From a bacterium (GTDB lineage: Bacteria; Bacillota; Clostridia; Lachnospirales; Lachnospiraceae), in the NCBI GenBank assembly GCA_004562765.1, contig SFRL01000019.1, positions 1 to 57,305 of the forward strand: a stretch of 57,305 bases of DNA, written 5' to 3'. A program made the translations under genes and the position numbers. Within the stretch, counting starts at the first letter, position 1; the number at the start of each line of letters is the position of its first letter. Under the pieces are notes generated by a model that was not told where the DNA came from, ran no database searches, and saw only the letters and a program-made list of their open reading frames with translations. This document shows, in pieces, positions 43,643 through 52,177 of this stretch.

Positions 43643-45631
43643 ATGAGAAAAGAAATTCGAAAAGAAATGCGAAAAGAAACGAAGAAGTTACCGATCACGA
43701 TCTTTGCGGTTGTACTGTCCATCCTGCTGGGCATCCCGTCTGCTCTGGCAGTTTTTTATTATACCAGGCCCATGGAGGATGCCTCCTATGACCTGTCCCT
43801 GGCTCCCCAGGATGGTCAGGAATGGGAAGGAAATAAGGGCTGGACGGTCTACACCAACGAGGCAGGAAACGTCACGGAGCTGACCCCGGATGGCGCCGGC
43901 GGATATCTCGGTGCCGATCATCTGGGCCAGACCTTTTACTATTCCCGCACGCTGACGGAGGAGCTGGACAGCCCGACGCTGCAGATCGGCTCTGTCAATC
44001 AGACCTTCAGCGTGTTTTTAGGTGACACCCTGATCTACACCGACGATCCGCAGCAGGATAACCGGATCGGTTACGTAGCGCTTTCCAATCTGGAATGGGA
44101 CCGGTTGGAGACGATCACCATCTCCCTGCCGCCGGATTATCTCGGTCAGACGCTGACCATTGCCCAGTCCAGCTCTGCCTTTTCCGAGGTGGAATCTGAC
44201 GAGATCACGGTGTGGCCCTGCAATGTACGTCTATACTGCGGCTATGCCTATGAGAGCGGCCTGATCGCATCCGCTTCCGGGATCATGCTCCCCGTGGCAT
44301 TACTGTTTGCACTGGAGTTGCTTTTGCTGGCGGCATTGATCCGAAATGCCACCGCCGGAAACATCTCCCTACAGCTTCCCGTGTTTGCGCTGGCGATCCT
44401 GATGCAGATCTGCAATCTTTTGGCAAAGGCAGATTTTACCGCCCGCTATATCGGAGTCACCTCCTTTGATCTGGTGTGGACGAGCTTTCACCTGTCTGTA
44501 GGCATTCTGCTGCTCTTTCTTGCCCTGCAGGCGAAGCATCTGCGCCCGCTGTATCTGTCATGCACCGCGATCCAGTGTTGCGCCACACTGCTCTTTCTTT
44601 TGACACAGCTCGGGAAACTGAATCCAAGCGGCGATCAATATATGTTTTTTATAAATCTGCCCCAGTATACCGGTTTTGTCACGCTGCTTGCCGCGCTGAC
44701 CTGTGCTTTCCTGCTCTGGAAAAAGGGTGACCGGTTCTTCAGCTATCTTTCGAAGACTGCGCTGCTCCTGACCGGCGGCTATGCGTTGTTCCTTTTGTCG
44801 TGCATTCCCCTCTATCCGGAGTACATTTCCACTGTCCTTCGAAGGTTACAGGGCGATACCATCACGCACGTTCCAAATGCCACCTTAAAGCTACTCTGGA
44901 ATCTCGTGCTGATCTCCGGTCTGGCCGCCGTGGTGATGGAGCTGTTTGACCGCGAGTCGGAGCGCCGCACAGAGCTGGCGGTCCTGACTGCCCGAAACGA
45001 GCTTGCCATGGAAAGCTATGAGAACCTGCGCCGACAGTCACAGGAAGTGATGATGATCCGTCACGATACCATGAAGCACTATTCTCTGCTGCGTCAGATG
45101 GCAAAAGATGCCCCGGAGCGGATCGAAAATTATCTGGACGAGCTGATCGGACAGGTGGAAGATGTACGTCCCGTCATATCCACCGAAAACCAAACACTGA
45201 ACATTCTCTTGAACGGAAAGCTCCATGCGATAGCCGAAAAAGGCAGTTTCAAAGGCATTTCCAAAGATATTTCCAAGGATATTTCAATAGAGATCGTCCG
45301 CGCCGAAGCGCCCGCACAGCTGCCGCTCTCCGATCCCGAGCTGTGCTGCCTGGTGGCAAACATTCTGGACAATGCCATTTCTGCTGCCTCCGCTCCCGGA
45401 ATCAGTGAGCCCTTCATCCGGCTGGATCTCCACTGCAAGGATCAGTATTTTGTATTTACCTGTGAAAATTCCAGAGCGGCTTCGGACAACAAAACGAAAA
45501 AAATTCCCACGCAAAAGCATGGGTATGGGGTGAAGATCATCCGTCAGATCATGAGCCGTTTTGGGGAGCATACGCTTTCCATCGAGGAATCTGAGACGAC
45601 TTATCAGGTGACGGTGATCCTTCCGCTGTAG
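43643..45631 (+). CDS. GHKL-type sensor histidine kinase
   Basis: 662 residues from ATG 43643 (GGAGG upstream); an earlier in-frame ATG lies on the promoter. A membrane helix (about 16-38), an extracellular region of about 170 residues, then about seven membrane helices resemble 7TM-DISM layouts. The kinase core has MIRHDTMKHYSLLRQM (phospho-acceptor His about 474), NILDNAISAA and HGYGVKII, as in AgrC/NatK-like HATPase_c_5 kinases. The likely partner is the LytTR regulator encoded convergently next door. Confidence 0.9.
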   Translation: MRKEIRKEMRKETKKLPITIFAVVLSILLGIPSALAVFYYTRPMEDASYDLSLAPQDGQEWEGNKGWTVYTNEAGNVTELTPDGAGGYLGADHLGQTFYYSRTLTEELDSPTLQIGSVNQTFSVFLGDTLIYTDDPQQDNRIGYVALSNLEWDRLETITISLPPDYLGQTLTIAQSSSAFSEVESDEITVWPCNVRLYCGYAYESGLIASASGIMLPVALLFALELLLLAALIRNATAGNISLQLPVFALAILMQICNLLAKADFTARYIGVTSFDLVWTSFHLSVGILLLFLALQAKHLRPLYLSCTAIQCCATLLFLLTQLGKLNPSGDQYMFFINLPQYTGFVTLLAALTCAFLLWKKGDRFFSYLSKTALLLTGGYALFLLSCIPLYPEYISTVLRRLQGDTITHVPNATLKLLWNLVLISGLAAVVMELFDRESERRTELAVLTARNELAMESYENLRRQSQEVMMIRHDTMKHYSLLRQMAKDAPERIENYLDELIGQVEDVRPVISTENQTLNILLNGKLHAIAEKGSFKGISKDISKDISIEIVRAEAPAQLPLSDPELCCLVANILDNAISAASAPGISEPFIRLDLHCKDQYFVFTCENSRAASDNKTKKIPTQKHGYGVKIIRQIMSRFGEHTLSIEESETTYQVTVILPL

Positions 45632-45645
45632 GATATCACGACGCA

Positions 45646-45699
45646 GAAACCTCCCAACATTCGCAAAACGATCCCGCCTTGCGAATATTGGGAGGTTTC
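45646..45699. terminator. Bidirectional terminator between kinase and regulator
   Basis: 21-base arms (45646-45666 and 45679-45699) with a single mismatch, beginning GAAACCTCCC and ending GGGAGGTTTC. The stem is long enough to end transcription from both sides. Confidence 0.88.
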
Positions 45700-45707
45700 A
45701 TAGTTTT

Positions 45708-46424
45708 CTACATCTTCATATAATCCACAAATGCCTGCCGCACCTGTTTCACACGATGCTTACTGACCGGAACCATCCGTTTGTCTGTCAGCTCGATCGC
45801 ATCCGTCCGCAGACTCTGCACATGGTGCCAATTCACCAGAAAGCTCTGATGGCAGCGGATAAAATCATGCTCCGGGAGCAGCTCTTCCAGTTCCGACATG
45901 GAAAGGCTGACATCGCATTCCTCCTGTTCCAGTCTGATCCTGCACTTTCTGCCCATGATCTCAACATAATAGATATCTCTGGGCGCGATCCTTCTCATAC
46001 TGCCGCCCACCGGCAATAGCAGTTCCCGCTCCTTTTGGTACTGCCCGTAGCAGAACAAGATAGCTTCCTTTAACTTCTCCGGATCCAGTGGCTTTGCCAG
46101 ATAGCGGGCCGCCGACACTTCATAGCCCTGCAATGCCATCTCCCGATTGCAGGATATAAATACGATGGATGCCTGTTCATTCTGCCCGCGCAGTACCCGC
46201 GCAAGCTCCATGCCGTCCAGGCCCGGCAGCAATACATCGATCAGTAAAAGCGCAAAATGTTCACCACCTTGTATGGCCTCCAGCAAAGCTTCTGCACGTT
46301 CAAATCGCGCGATCCTTGGGATGATCCCTTCCGCCTTGCAGATCTCCTCTGTCAACTGTGCGGTCTCTTCTCGATCTGTCTGTACGTCATCACAGACAGC
46401 AATATCAAATAGTTGTTTCTTCAT
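45708..46424 (-). CDS. LytTR-family response regulator
   Basis: 238 residues. Receiver domain with VCDDVQTDREE and the phospho-acceptor in LLLIDVLLPGLDGMEL, conserved Lys in YLAKPLDPEK; C-terminal LytTR DNA-binding domain (IAPRDIYYVEIMGRKCRIRL, HDFIRCHQSFLVNWHHVQSL). Cognate of the GHKL kinase by family pairing. Kinase and regulator are convergent rather than in one operon, which lets their levels be set separately. Confidence 0.93.
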   Translation of the reverse strand: MKKQLFDIAVCDDVQTDREETAQLTEEICKAEGIIPRIARFERAEALLEAIQGGEHFALLLIDVLLPGLDGMELARVLRGQNEQASIVFISCNREMALQGYEVSAARYLAKPLDPEKLKEAILFCYGQYQKERELLLPVGGSMRRIAPRDIYYVEIMGRKCRIRLEQEECDVSLSMSELEELLPEHDFIRCHQSFLVNWHHVQSLRTDAIELTDKRMVPVSKHRVKQVRQAFVDYMKM

Positions 46425-46587
46425 GTTCTAACATCAAGTACCCTTTCTACTGTTTCCAGTACATTCTCCGCAAGGCTCATTTTAACATATTTTCTCTTTA
46501 TTTGTCATTCCTCGGAAAATCTGGGCGGAAATCATGCAAAACTGGCAATCATTTCAAAAAATTATAAAAATCCGGTATAAAAATTAA

Positions 46588-46616
46588 TTGCGTATTTTTC
46601 CAATTTATGCTATTAT
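46588..46616 (+). promoter_or_regulatory. Promoter of the perR-hydrogenase operon
   Basis: TTGCGT (46588-46593), 17-base spacer, TATTAT (46611-46616) preceded by an extended-10 TGC. The PerR box begins four bases downstream. Confidence 0.72.
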
Positions 46617-46620
46617 ATTT

Positions 46621-46635
46621 TTAGAATCATTCTAA
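46621..46635. promoter_or_regulatory. PerR box
   Basis: TTAGAAT-C-ATTCTAA, a perfect 7-1-7 inverted repeat differing from the PerR consensus TTATAAT-N-ATTATAA by one symmetric base pair. It covers the expected transcription start of perR, so the operon should be repressed until peroxide oxidises PerR. Confidence 0.85.
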
Positions 46636-46682
46636 TTTTCCAGTTGACCCGAACGTTTTACCGATGACATGCGAGGATTGCT

Positions 46683-47063
46683 ATGACAAAAAATGCACGC
46701 TACATTTTAGAGATCATCAACAATTCCACAGAGCACTTAACGGCAGAACAGATCTATCTGCGCCTGCGGGAAAAGAATGAAAAGGCAGTACTTGCCACGG
46801 TCTATAATAATCTATCCTCCCTTTATGAGCAGGGCCTGATCCGAAAGGTCTGCGTCGAGGGCTGCCCGGACCGCTATGACAAGACTGTCCGCCATGACCA
46901 TCTCGTATGTAAAAAGTGCGGCAAATTATCAGATATCACATTGGAGGATCTGACTGAAAAATTACAGAAACAGATTGGCGTTCCGATGATCTCCTACGAC
47001 CTGAAGATCAACTACATCTGTACGGAATGCTTAACAAAAGAAAATGGGGGTGATAAACAATGA
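46683..47063 (+). CDS. perR: Fur-family peroxide regulator PerR
   Basis: 126 residues. Winged helix (AEQIYLRLREKNEKAVLATVYNNLSSLYEQGLIRKV), metal site region RYDKTVRHDHLVC, and the two structural zinc CxxC motifs (CKKC, CTEC). The stop and the next gene's ATG overlap (ATGA), so it is the coupled first gene of the hydrogenase-rubrerythrin operon. The PerR box upstream and the peroxide-reducing partner favour PerR over Fur. Confidence 0.88.
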   Translation: MTKNARYILEIINNSTEHLTAEQIYLRLREKNEKAVLATVYNNLSSLYEQGLIRKVCVEGCPDRYDKTVRHDHLVCKKCGKLSDITLEDLTEKLQKQIGVPMISYDLKINYICTECLTKENGGDKQ

Positions 47064-49105
47064 AACATCTGCCTTTGGATGTCAGAGTTCCGATCGAGCC
47101 TGACAATCCCAGCATCATCAGAGATGAAGACAAATGTATCAAATGCGGTATGTGTAAAAATGTCTGCACACAGGACATCGGCGTGCACGGCACTTACACA
47201 CTGGAGCAGACAAACGGAGAAGCTGTCTGCATTCACTGCGGACAATGCGCCAACGTATGTCCGCCAAGCAGTATCACGGAGCGGTATGAATACCCGGATA
47301 TCCGTGAGGCGGTAAAGGATCCGGATCAGATCGTGATCGTGAGCACTTCTCCTTCCGTCCGGGCTGCGCTCGGTGAAGAGTTCGGGATGGATGCCGGTGA
47401 ATTCGTGGAGGGTAAAATGGTGGCACTGCTCCGCAAGCTGGGTGTCAACTATGTGCTGGATACCAATTTTGCGGCAGACCTCACGATCGTCGAGGAGGCA
47501 AGTGAGCTGATCGAGCGCGTTACCAAAGGAACGGCACCGCTTCCGCAGTTTACCAGCTGCTGCCCTGCCTGGATCAAATTTACGGAAATGTATTATCCGG
47601 AGCTGATCCCCAATCTCTCTACCGCAAAGAGCCCGATCGGTATGCAGGGTCCGACGATCAAGACGTATTTTGCAAAGAAAATGGGACTTGATCCCACAAA
47701 GATCGTCAACGTGGCGCTGACACCCTGCACCGCCAAAAAATTTGAGATCCGCAGACCGGAGATGCACGATGCCGGTGACTATTATGACGATCCGAATATG
47801 CGGGACATGGATTTTGTACTTACTACCCGTGAACTTGCATTGTGGGCAAAAGAGGAAGGCATTGATTTTGCTTCCCTGTCCGATTCCGCTTACGACAATC
47901 TCATGGGTGAAGCATCCGGTGCAGCCGTGATCTTCGGAAATACCGGAGGTGTCATGGAGGCAGCGCTCCGCACCGCCTATGAGTATATCACCGGAGAAGA
48001 AGCACCCGCGCAGCTCTATGATCTGCAGCCGGTGCGCGGCTATGAAGGCATCCGCGAGGCTTCCTTAAAGATCGGAGATCTGGAAGTGAATGTGGCGGTC
48101 GTTTACGGAACTGCCAATGCGCGAAAGATGATCGAGCGCATGAAACAGGGTGACAAACAATATCATTTTATAGAGGTCATGACCTGCCCCGGCGGATGTA
48201 TCGGCGGCGGCGGACAGCCGAAGGATCTGTTAAAAGACGCTGATGAGGTACGCAAAGCACGCATCGCCAGTCTCTACAAAAAAGACGCGGAAATGACCTT
48301 ACGGAAAAGCCATGAAAACCCGTCGATCAAACAGATCTACGAGGAGTTTTACGGCAAACCGCTCAGCGAGATGGCTGAAAAAATGCTGCATACACTTTAT
48401 GAAGATAAAAGTATGATTTTAAACATGAAAGGAGACAAAAAAATGGCACAGTGGAAATGTAAGGTATGTGGTTATATTTATGAAGGAGAGGAGCTTCCGG
48501 CAGATTTTACCTGCCCGATGTGCAAGCAGCCTGCATCTGCATTTGAGAAGATCGCAGAGTCCAAGCCCGCAAACAAGTACGCAGGAACCCAGACCGAGAA
48601 GAATCTGGAGGCAGCCTTTGCCGGAGAGTCACAGGCAAGAAATAAATATACCTATTTTGCATCTGTAGCTAAGAAAGAGGGCTATGAGCAGATCTCTTCT
48701 CTCTTCTTAAAGACTGCTGACAACGAGAAGGAGCACGCAAAGATGTGGTTCAAGGAGCTGAACGGCATCGGTGACACCGCACAGAACCTGGGCGCTGCTG
48801 CTGACGGCGAGAACTACGAGTGGACCGATATGTATGAAGGCTTCGCAAAGACCGCTGAGGAGGAAGGTTTCCCTGAGCTGGCTGCAAAATTCCGTGCGGT
48901 AGGCGAGATTGAGAAGCATCATGAGGAGCGCTATCGTGCACTCTTAAAGAATGTGGAGACTGCTGCTGTCTTTGCCAAGAGCGAAGTAAAGGTATGGGAG
49001 TGCAGAAACTGCGGACACATCGTTGTGGGAACCAATGCCCCCGACAAATGCCCTGTCTGCAATCATCCCCAGAGCTACTTCGAAGTTCACGCAGAGAACT
49101 ACTAA
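47060..49105 (+). CDS. [FeFe] hydrogenase fused in frame to rubredoxin-rubrerythrin-rubredoxin
   Basis: 681 residues in one uninterrupted frame. Residues 1-461: two N-terminal [4Fe-4S] motifs (CIKCGMCKNVC, CIHCGQCANVC) and the H-cluster loops TSCCPAW (165-171), TPCTAKKFE (221-229, Thr in place of the usual Met) and EVMTCPGGCIGGGGQP (372-387). Residues 462-681: rubredoxin (CKVCGYIYEG, CPMCK), rubrerythrin diiron domain (GESQARNKYTYFASVAKKEG, DNEKEHAKMWFKEL, EIEKHHEERY) and a second rubredoxin (CRNCGHIVVG, CPVCNHP). At the joint, AAAGGAG (48428-48434) and ATG 48443 form a full internal start, so the rubrerythrin may also be made alone. Expected role: H2-driven peroxide reduction under PerR control. 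Confidence 0.92.
   Translation: MKHLPLDVRVPIEPDNPSIIRDEDKCIKCGMCKNVCTQDIGVHGTYTLEQTNGEAVCIHCGQCANVCPPSSITERYEYPDIREAVKDPDQIVIVSTSPSVRAALGEEFGMDAGEFVEGKMVALLRKLGVNYVLDTNFAADLTIVEEASELIERVTKGTAPLPQFTSCCPAWIKFTEMYYPELIPNLSTAKSPIGMQGPTIKTYFAKKMGLDPTKIVNVALTPCTAKKFEIRRPEMHDAGDYYDDPNMRDMDFVLTTRELALWAKEEGIDFASLSDSAYDNLMGEASGAAVIFGNTGGVMEAALRTAYEYITGEEAPAQLYDLQPVRGYEGIREASLKIGDLEVNVAVVYGTANARKMIERMKQGDKQYHFIEVMTCPGGCIGGGGQPKDLLKDADEVRKARIASLYKKDAEMTLRKSHENPSIKQIYEEFYGKPLSEMAEKMLHTLYEDKSMILNMKGDKKMAQWKCKVCGYIYEGEELPADFTCPMCKQPASAFEKIAESKPANKYAGTQTEKNLEAAFAGESQARNKYTYFASVAKKEGYEQISSLFLKTADNEKEHAKMWFKELNGIGDTAQNLGAAADGENYEWTDMYEGFAKTAEEEGFPELAAKFRAVGEIEKHHEERYRALLKNVETAAVFAKSEVKVWECRNCGHIVVGTNAPDKCPVCNHPQSYFEVHAENY
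48428..48445 (+). promoter_or_regulatory. Internal ribosome binding site and ATG for rubrerythrin
   Basis: AAAGGAG, eight bases, ATG GCA CAG. It sits inside the frame of the hydrogenase and would give a 220-residue rubredoxin-rubrerythrin-rubredoxin protein of the usual free-standing type. The upstream hydrogenase stop codon appears to have been lost, not the start of rubrerythrin. Confidence 0.8.
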
Positions 49106-49145
49106 GATTGGCTTTTCTTTCGAAACATATTACCCAACGGGCACA

Positions 49146-49182
49146 GAAAACCCGCATCGCACAAACGGCGATGCGGGTTTCT
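49146..49182. terminator. Bidirectional terminator
   Basis: AAACCCGCATCGC (49148-49160) and GCGATGCGGGTTT (49168-49180), seven-base loop. Separates the perR operon from the convergent Fic gene. Confidence 0.92.
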
Positions 49183-49186
49183 TACA

Positions 49187-50326
49187 TCAAGTATCTTTTC
49201 TTAAAATTTTAAGATACTCCTCATATGCAAACACACGATTTCTTGAAGCATTGGTTGTTTCCCTTAGTATTCCAAGTTCCACTAATTTATTTACTGCGGC
49301 AGATACCGTATTATAGCTCAATTGTAATGAACTTGCTGTTTTTTTGATATCTATGATCGGATATTGTTCAATATAGTCAAAAAGAGCTCTTAAGTTATCT
49401 TTTTTCCGGGTTGCTTTCGGTAACCTTTCTGTATTTTTCTCATGAAGCTCTGACAATGCATGTATTGTCAAAAGAGAATCTTTTGCCGCTGCCGATACTG
49501 CCTCAAGAAAAAAAGTCACCCATTGTTCATAGTTACCACTTCGTCTTACCTCTGAAATGCGATCATAGTATTCTATTTGATTTTTTTTCAGAAAGTATGA
49601 TATATATATCACCGGCTTATCTAAAAGTCCCTGCTCCATTAAATATAATAATGTGATTAATCGTCCAACACGACCATTACCATCTAAAAAAGGATGAATC
49701 GTTTCAAATTGGTAATGAATCAATGCAATTCTGATCAAAGGGTCGTAATCATCACCCTCATTCATATACTTCTCCAAATCTGACATCGCACGGTTCATAT
49801 CCTCTACGTTGGGCGGTATATACCTGGCTTCGGATAAAGAACAATTTGCAGCCCCGATCCAGTTCTGAGACTTTCTGAATTCTCCGGGATTTTTCTCCTG
49901 TCCACGCACACCGGATAACAGCCTTTCATGCACTTCTCTAAATAGTCGGCCACACAGAGGAAGTTCCTTTATTCTTTCAAGCGCATAGAAACAAGCGTCA
50001 ACGTAATTTATGACATCAATAACATCAAGATTCGTGTTATGATCCAATTCCGGATCAAGCACATCATCCAATGTACATTGAGTTCCTTCAATCTGCGAAG
50101 AAATAAGAGCTTCTTTTCGGACATACATGGAAATAAAAAGTTCTACATTGGGTATCAGTTTTGATGCCGTATCCAGCTTTACCAATTCCCGATTCGCTTC
50201 AACCAGTTTTTTCACCATGTTACTGCTGATGTCCAGTACCGGATCCGGCGGTAATCCAGCAGGCTTGAAAGATCGGTACTGTGCATCGCCTGTCAAATTA
50301 TTGATCCATTCTCCTGAGCGATTCAT
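49187..50326 (-). CDS. Fic-domain protein (AMP transferase family), class II
   Basis: 379 residues from ATG 50326 (AAAGGAG upstream). The Fic core HPFLDGNGRVGR (His 211) is complete. The inhibitory helix motif SSQIEG (76-81) lies upstream in the same chain, defining a class II, self-inhibited Fic. A C-terminal winged helix (IIDIKKTASSLQLSYNTVSAAVNKLVELGILRETT) suggests DNA binding and autoregulation, consistent with the repeat overlapping its promoter. Confidence 0.93.
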   Translation of the reverse strand: MNRSGEWINNLTGDAQYRSFKPAGLPPDPVLDISSNMVKKLVEANRELVKLDTASKLIPNVELFISMYVRKEALISSQIEGTQCTLDDVLDPELDHNTNLDVIDVINYVDACFYALERIKELPLCGRLFREVHERLLSGVRGQEKNPGEFRKSQNWIGAANCSLSEARYIPPNVEDMNRAMSDLEKYMNEGDDYDPLIRIALIHYQFETIHPFLDGNGRVGRLITLLYLMEQGLLDKPVIYISYFLKKNQIEYYDRISEVRRSGNYEQWVTFFLEAVSAAAKDSLLTIHALSELHEKNTERLPKATRKKDNLRALFDYIEQYPIIDIKKTASSLQLSYNTVSAAVNKLVELGILRETTNASRNRVFAYEEYLKILRKDT

Positions 50327-50357
50327 CAATAGTCTCCTTTTTTGAAATATAATTCAA

Positions 50358-50401
50358 ATTATATGGTGATTATTTCAAAAAGTAAAGCACTTTTTGAAAT
50401 A
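50358..50401 (-). promoter_or_regulatory. Fic promoter overlapped by a 13-bp inverted repeat
   Basis: Minus strand TTTACT (50386-50381), 17-base spacer, TATAAT (50363-50358). TATTTCAAAAAGT (50371-50383) and its inverse (50389-50401) cover the -35 and spacer. A related TTTGAAATA half lies nearer the start codon. Likely operator, perhaps for the Fic winged helix. Confidence 0.65.
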
Positions 50402-50424
50402 AATATCTATTGTATTGTTTCTTA

Positions 50425-50587
50425 TTATAGCACCCATTCAAAATGATGGTCGCCTGCGCCTATTTCGAAGTGATATTTCACGATTCCGAGGTCAAGTTTC
50501 GTATAAAATCCCATACCGGCTTTCGCTGATACCTGAATTTATGTGAAACGCCCTGTGTCTCACCTCGATAGCCTCTAATAAATTCAT
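50425..50587 (-). pseudogene. Remnant of a nitroreductase gene
   Basis: AGGAGG and ATG 50587 begin MNLLEAIEVRHR, the usual start of clostridial nitroreductases. After about 30 codons the frame is lost, and a second frame ending at 50425 gives LDLGIVKYHFEIGAGDHHFEWVL, which fits the C-terminal end of the same family. Almost the whole FMN-binding body is deleted. The stretch 50327-50668 holds only this remnant and the Fic promoter. Confidence 0.72.
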
Positions 50588-50668
50588 CGTTTCTTCCTCC
50601 TTATATCGTGTACAGAACCGGCACATGATATCGTGACAAAACCGATCACGATCAGCATTCGCCGCTCA

Positions 50669-51628
50669 CTATTTCAACTGTTCCATTCGATGCGAAATCA
50701 ATTTGCAAACCTTCTCTTTTTGTTGATCCGGCAAATACGACTGCAACGTTTGTGCAAACAACTTATCCTCAAGAGAACAAATCTTATCCATCATATGATC
50801 TGCTGCTTTGAGTGGGATACCACTTGCTTCTGCAAAAAGCCGAAAATCTTTTCTGTGAATGTTGCGTTTTTTTCCATTTAAGGTGAGTGCAAGCTGCTCT
50901 GTGTCCTCCGGAACAATGACATTGACAGGCAGCATATCATAAGCCTCCGACAAACGGAACCTTCGATTGCCCGGTTGCGTTTCCCGAAGTGAAAAATTCT
51001 TCAAATGCATATCTGAATTTCCGATTACAAACGAAAATATCACACGCAAAAACAATTCAGAAAGATCAAAACCACAGGCAACGGAATATTTACGAACGAT
51101 CCGTCCACAGCTTTCATAGGAACCCTTGTACTTATCCTGAGTCAGACGATTGGATAGCTGGCAGAAATCCTCCATGGCATACTGCGAAACAGCCTGATCT
51201 GTTATCTCTCGATCAATGCGTCTGGTAATATATGCATAACTCTCATTCATTTGGATCAAAGCATGTGGAACTGTCTGGATTCCGCATAACTCTGCTAAAC
51301 GCATCGCCAGATCCTCATATTCAGGCATAAAATCATAGTCCTCTGTCTGAGGCTTTAAGATATAACCGGTCGGATAATCAACAATTGTCAGTCTGGACAC
51401 CCCTTCCGTAGATAAATGAAGTGACAATTTTTTTTGAACGCCCGGCACCGTCAATCCTTTATTAACCGTTTCATTCGTAAGAGTCACCAATCGTTCCCGC
51501 GTAATATTCAGTGCCGGCAGTTCCTCTGTATGAAAGAATGCTTTGACACACCTTTTATGCCATCTCCACTGTTTTTCTGATTCAGTAGCAGAATTGGGAA
51601 TCTGTTTTCCACAGCACAGGCAGTTCAT
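50669..51628 (-). CDS. hipT: HipT-like Ser/Thr kinase toxin
   Basis: 319 residues from ATG 51628 (GAGGTG upstream). A zinc-ribbon-like start (CLCCGKQI...WHKRC) precedes the HipA_C kinase: glycine-rich loop region LTVPGVQKKLSL (59-70), ATP-site Lys in YILKPQ (92), hinge ITRRIDR, catalytic GNSDMHLKN (Asp 206) and metal-binding Asp in AYDMLP (231). In HipT of E. coli O127 the loop is SIS-type, and its serines are autophosphorylated; here it reads TVP. Probable target is an aminoacyl-tRNA synthetase by family. Coupled to hipS by ATGA overlap. Confidence 0.86.
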   Translation of the reverse strand: MNCLCCGKQIPNSATESEKQWRWHKRCVKAFFHTEELPALNITRERLVTLTNETVNKGLTVPGVQKKLSLHLSTEGVSRLTIVDYPTGYILKPQTEDYDFMPEYEDLAMRLAELCGIQTVPHALIQMNESYAYITRRIDREITDQAVSQYAMEDFCQLSNRLTQDKYKGSYESCGRIVRKYSVACGFDLSELFLRVIFSFVIGNSDMHLKNFSLRETQPGNRRFRLSEAYDMLPVNVIVPEDTEQLALTLNGKKRNIHRKDFRLFAEASGIPLKAADHMMDKICSLEDKLFAQTLQSYLPDQQKEKVCKLISHRMEQLK

Positions 51629-51960
51629 TCTATCATCACCTCGTTTCGAATGCAGACATCTCCTATACAATCTTTGCACGCAAGCAAAAGCAGTCCAAAA
51701 CGATCGTTTGCATTTATTTTCCAATTATGACTGACTACATCAAGTAGCCAGCCCTCCGGAATCAATCCATCAAAAAAAGGGAAAAGGATCGTTGCCTCAT
51801 ATGCATCATCCCGGAGTGGCAATGTAATACTTGCTGCAACAGCATCGGGGCGCTGTAAATATTCCGATGTGTAAGAGAATGAGTATCCATCTTCTGTTTC
51901 TTCGATGATACCCGCATAATGGTTTTGAATATATACATACCCTTTTCGATATTCGGACAT
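51625..51960 (-). CDS. hipS: HipS-like small antitoxin (HipA N-terminal domain)
   Basis: 111 residues, the Couple_hipA domain as a separate protein (YVYIQNHYAGIIEETEDGYSFSYTSEYL, SITLPLRDDAYEATILFPFFDGLIPEGWLLDVV, FGLLLLACKDCIGDVCI). In HipBST systems this small protein is the antitoxin that neutralises HipT. The order hipB-hipS-hipT and tight overlaps match that system. Confidence 0.86.
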   Translation of the reverse strand: MSEYRKGYVYIQNHYAGIIEETEDGYSFSYTSEYLQRPDAVAASITLPLRDDAYEATILFPFFDGLIPEGWLLDVVSHNWKINANDRFGLLLLACKDCIGDVCIRNEVMIE

Positions 51961-51963
51961 ATA

Positions 51964-52167
51964 TTACAGCTCCTTTCGATCTCCCGGCACAGCTTCCTTG
52001 CCGAACATACTTAATGCCTGATTCACCTTATCCAAACGTACGGTTTCCTTGCCCTGCTCCAGTTCACGAACGAAACGCAACCCCAAACCGGACCGCATCG
52101 CAAATTCTTCCTGTGTCAAACCTATTTCTTTTCTCTTTTGCTTTATATATTCTCCAATTGTACTCAT
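51964..52167 (-). CDS. hipB: HipB-like XRE repressor
   Basis: 67 residues from ATG 52167: HTH_3 domain STIGEYIKQKRKEIGLTQEEFAMRSGLGLRFVRELEQGKETVRLDKVNQAL. It lacks a long C-terminal tail. It should bind the three TATACCC-type operators upstream and autoregulate the operon. Three bases separate it from hipS. The start is inferred from the domain; a GTG 15 bases earlier is possible. Confidence 0.84.
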   Translation of the reverse strand: MSTIGEYIKQKRKEIGLTQEEFAMRSGLGLRFVRELEQGKETVRLDKVNQALSMFGKEAVPGDRKEL

Positions 52168-52177
52168 ATCGTCACAA

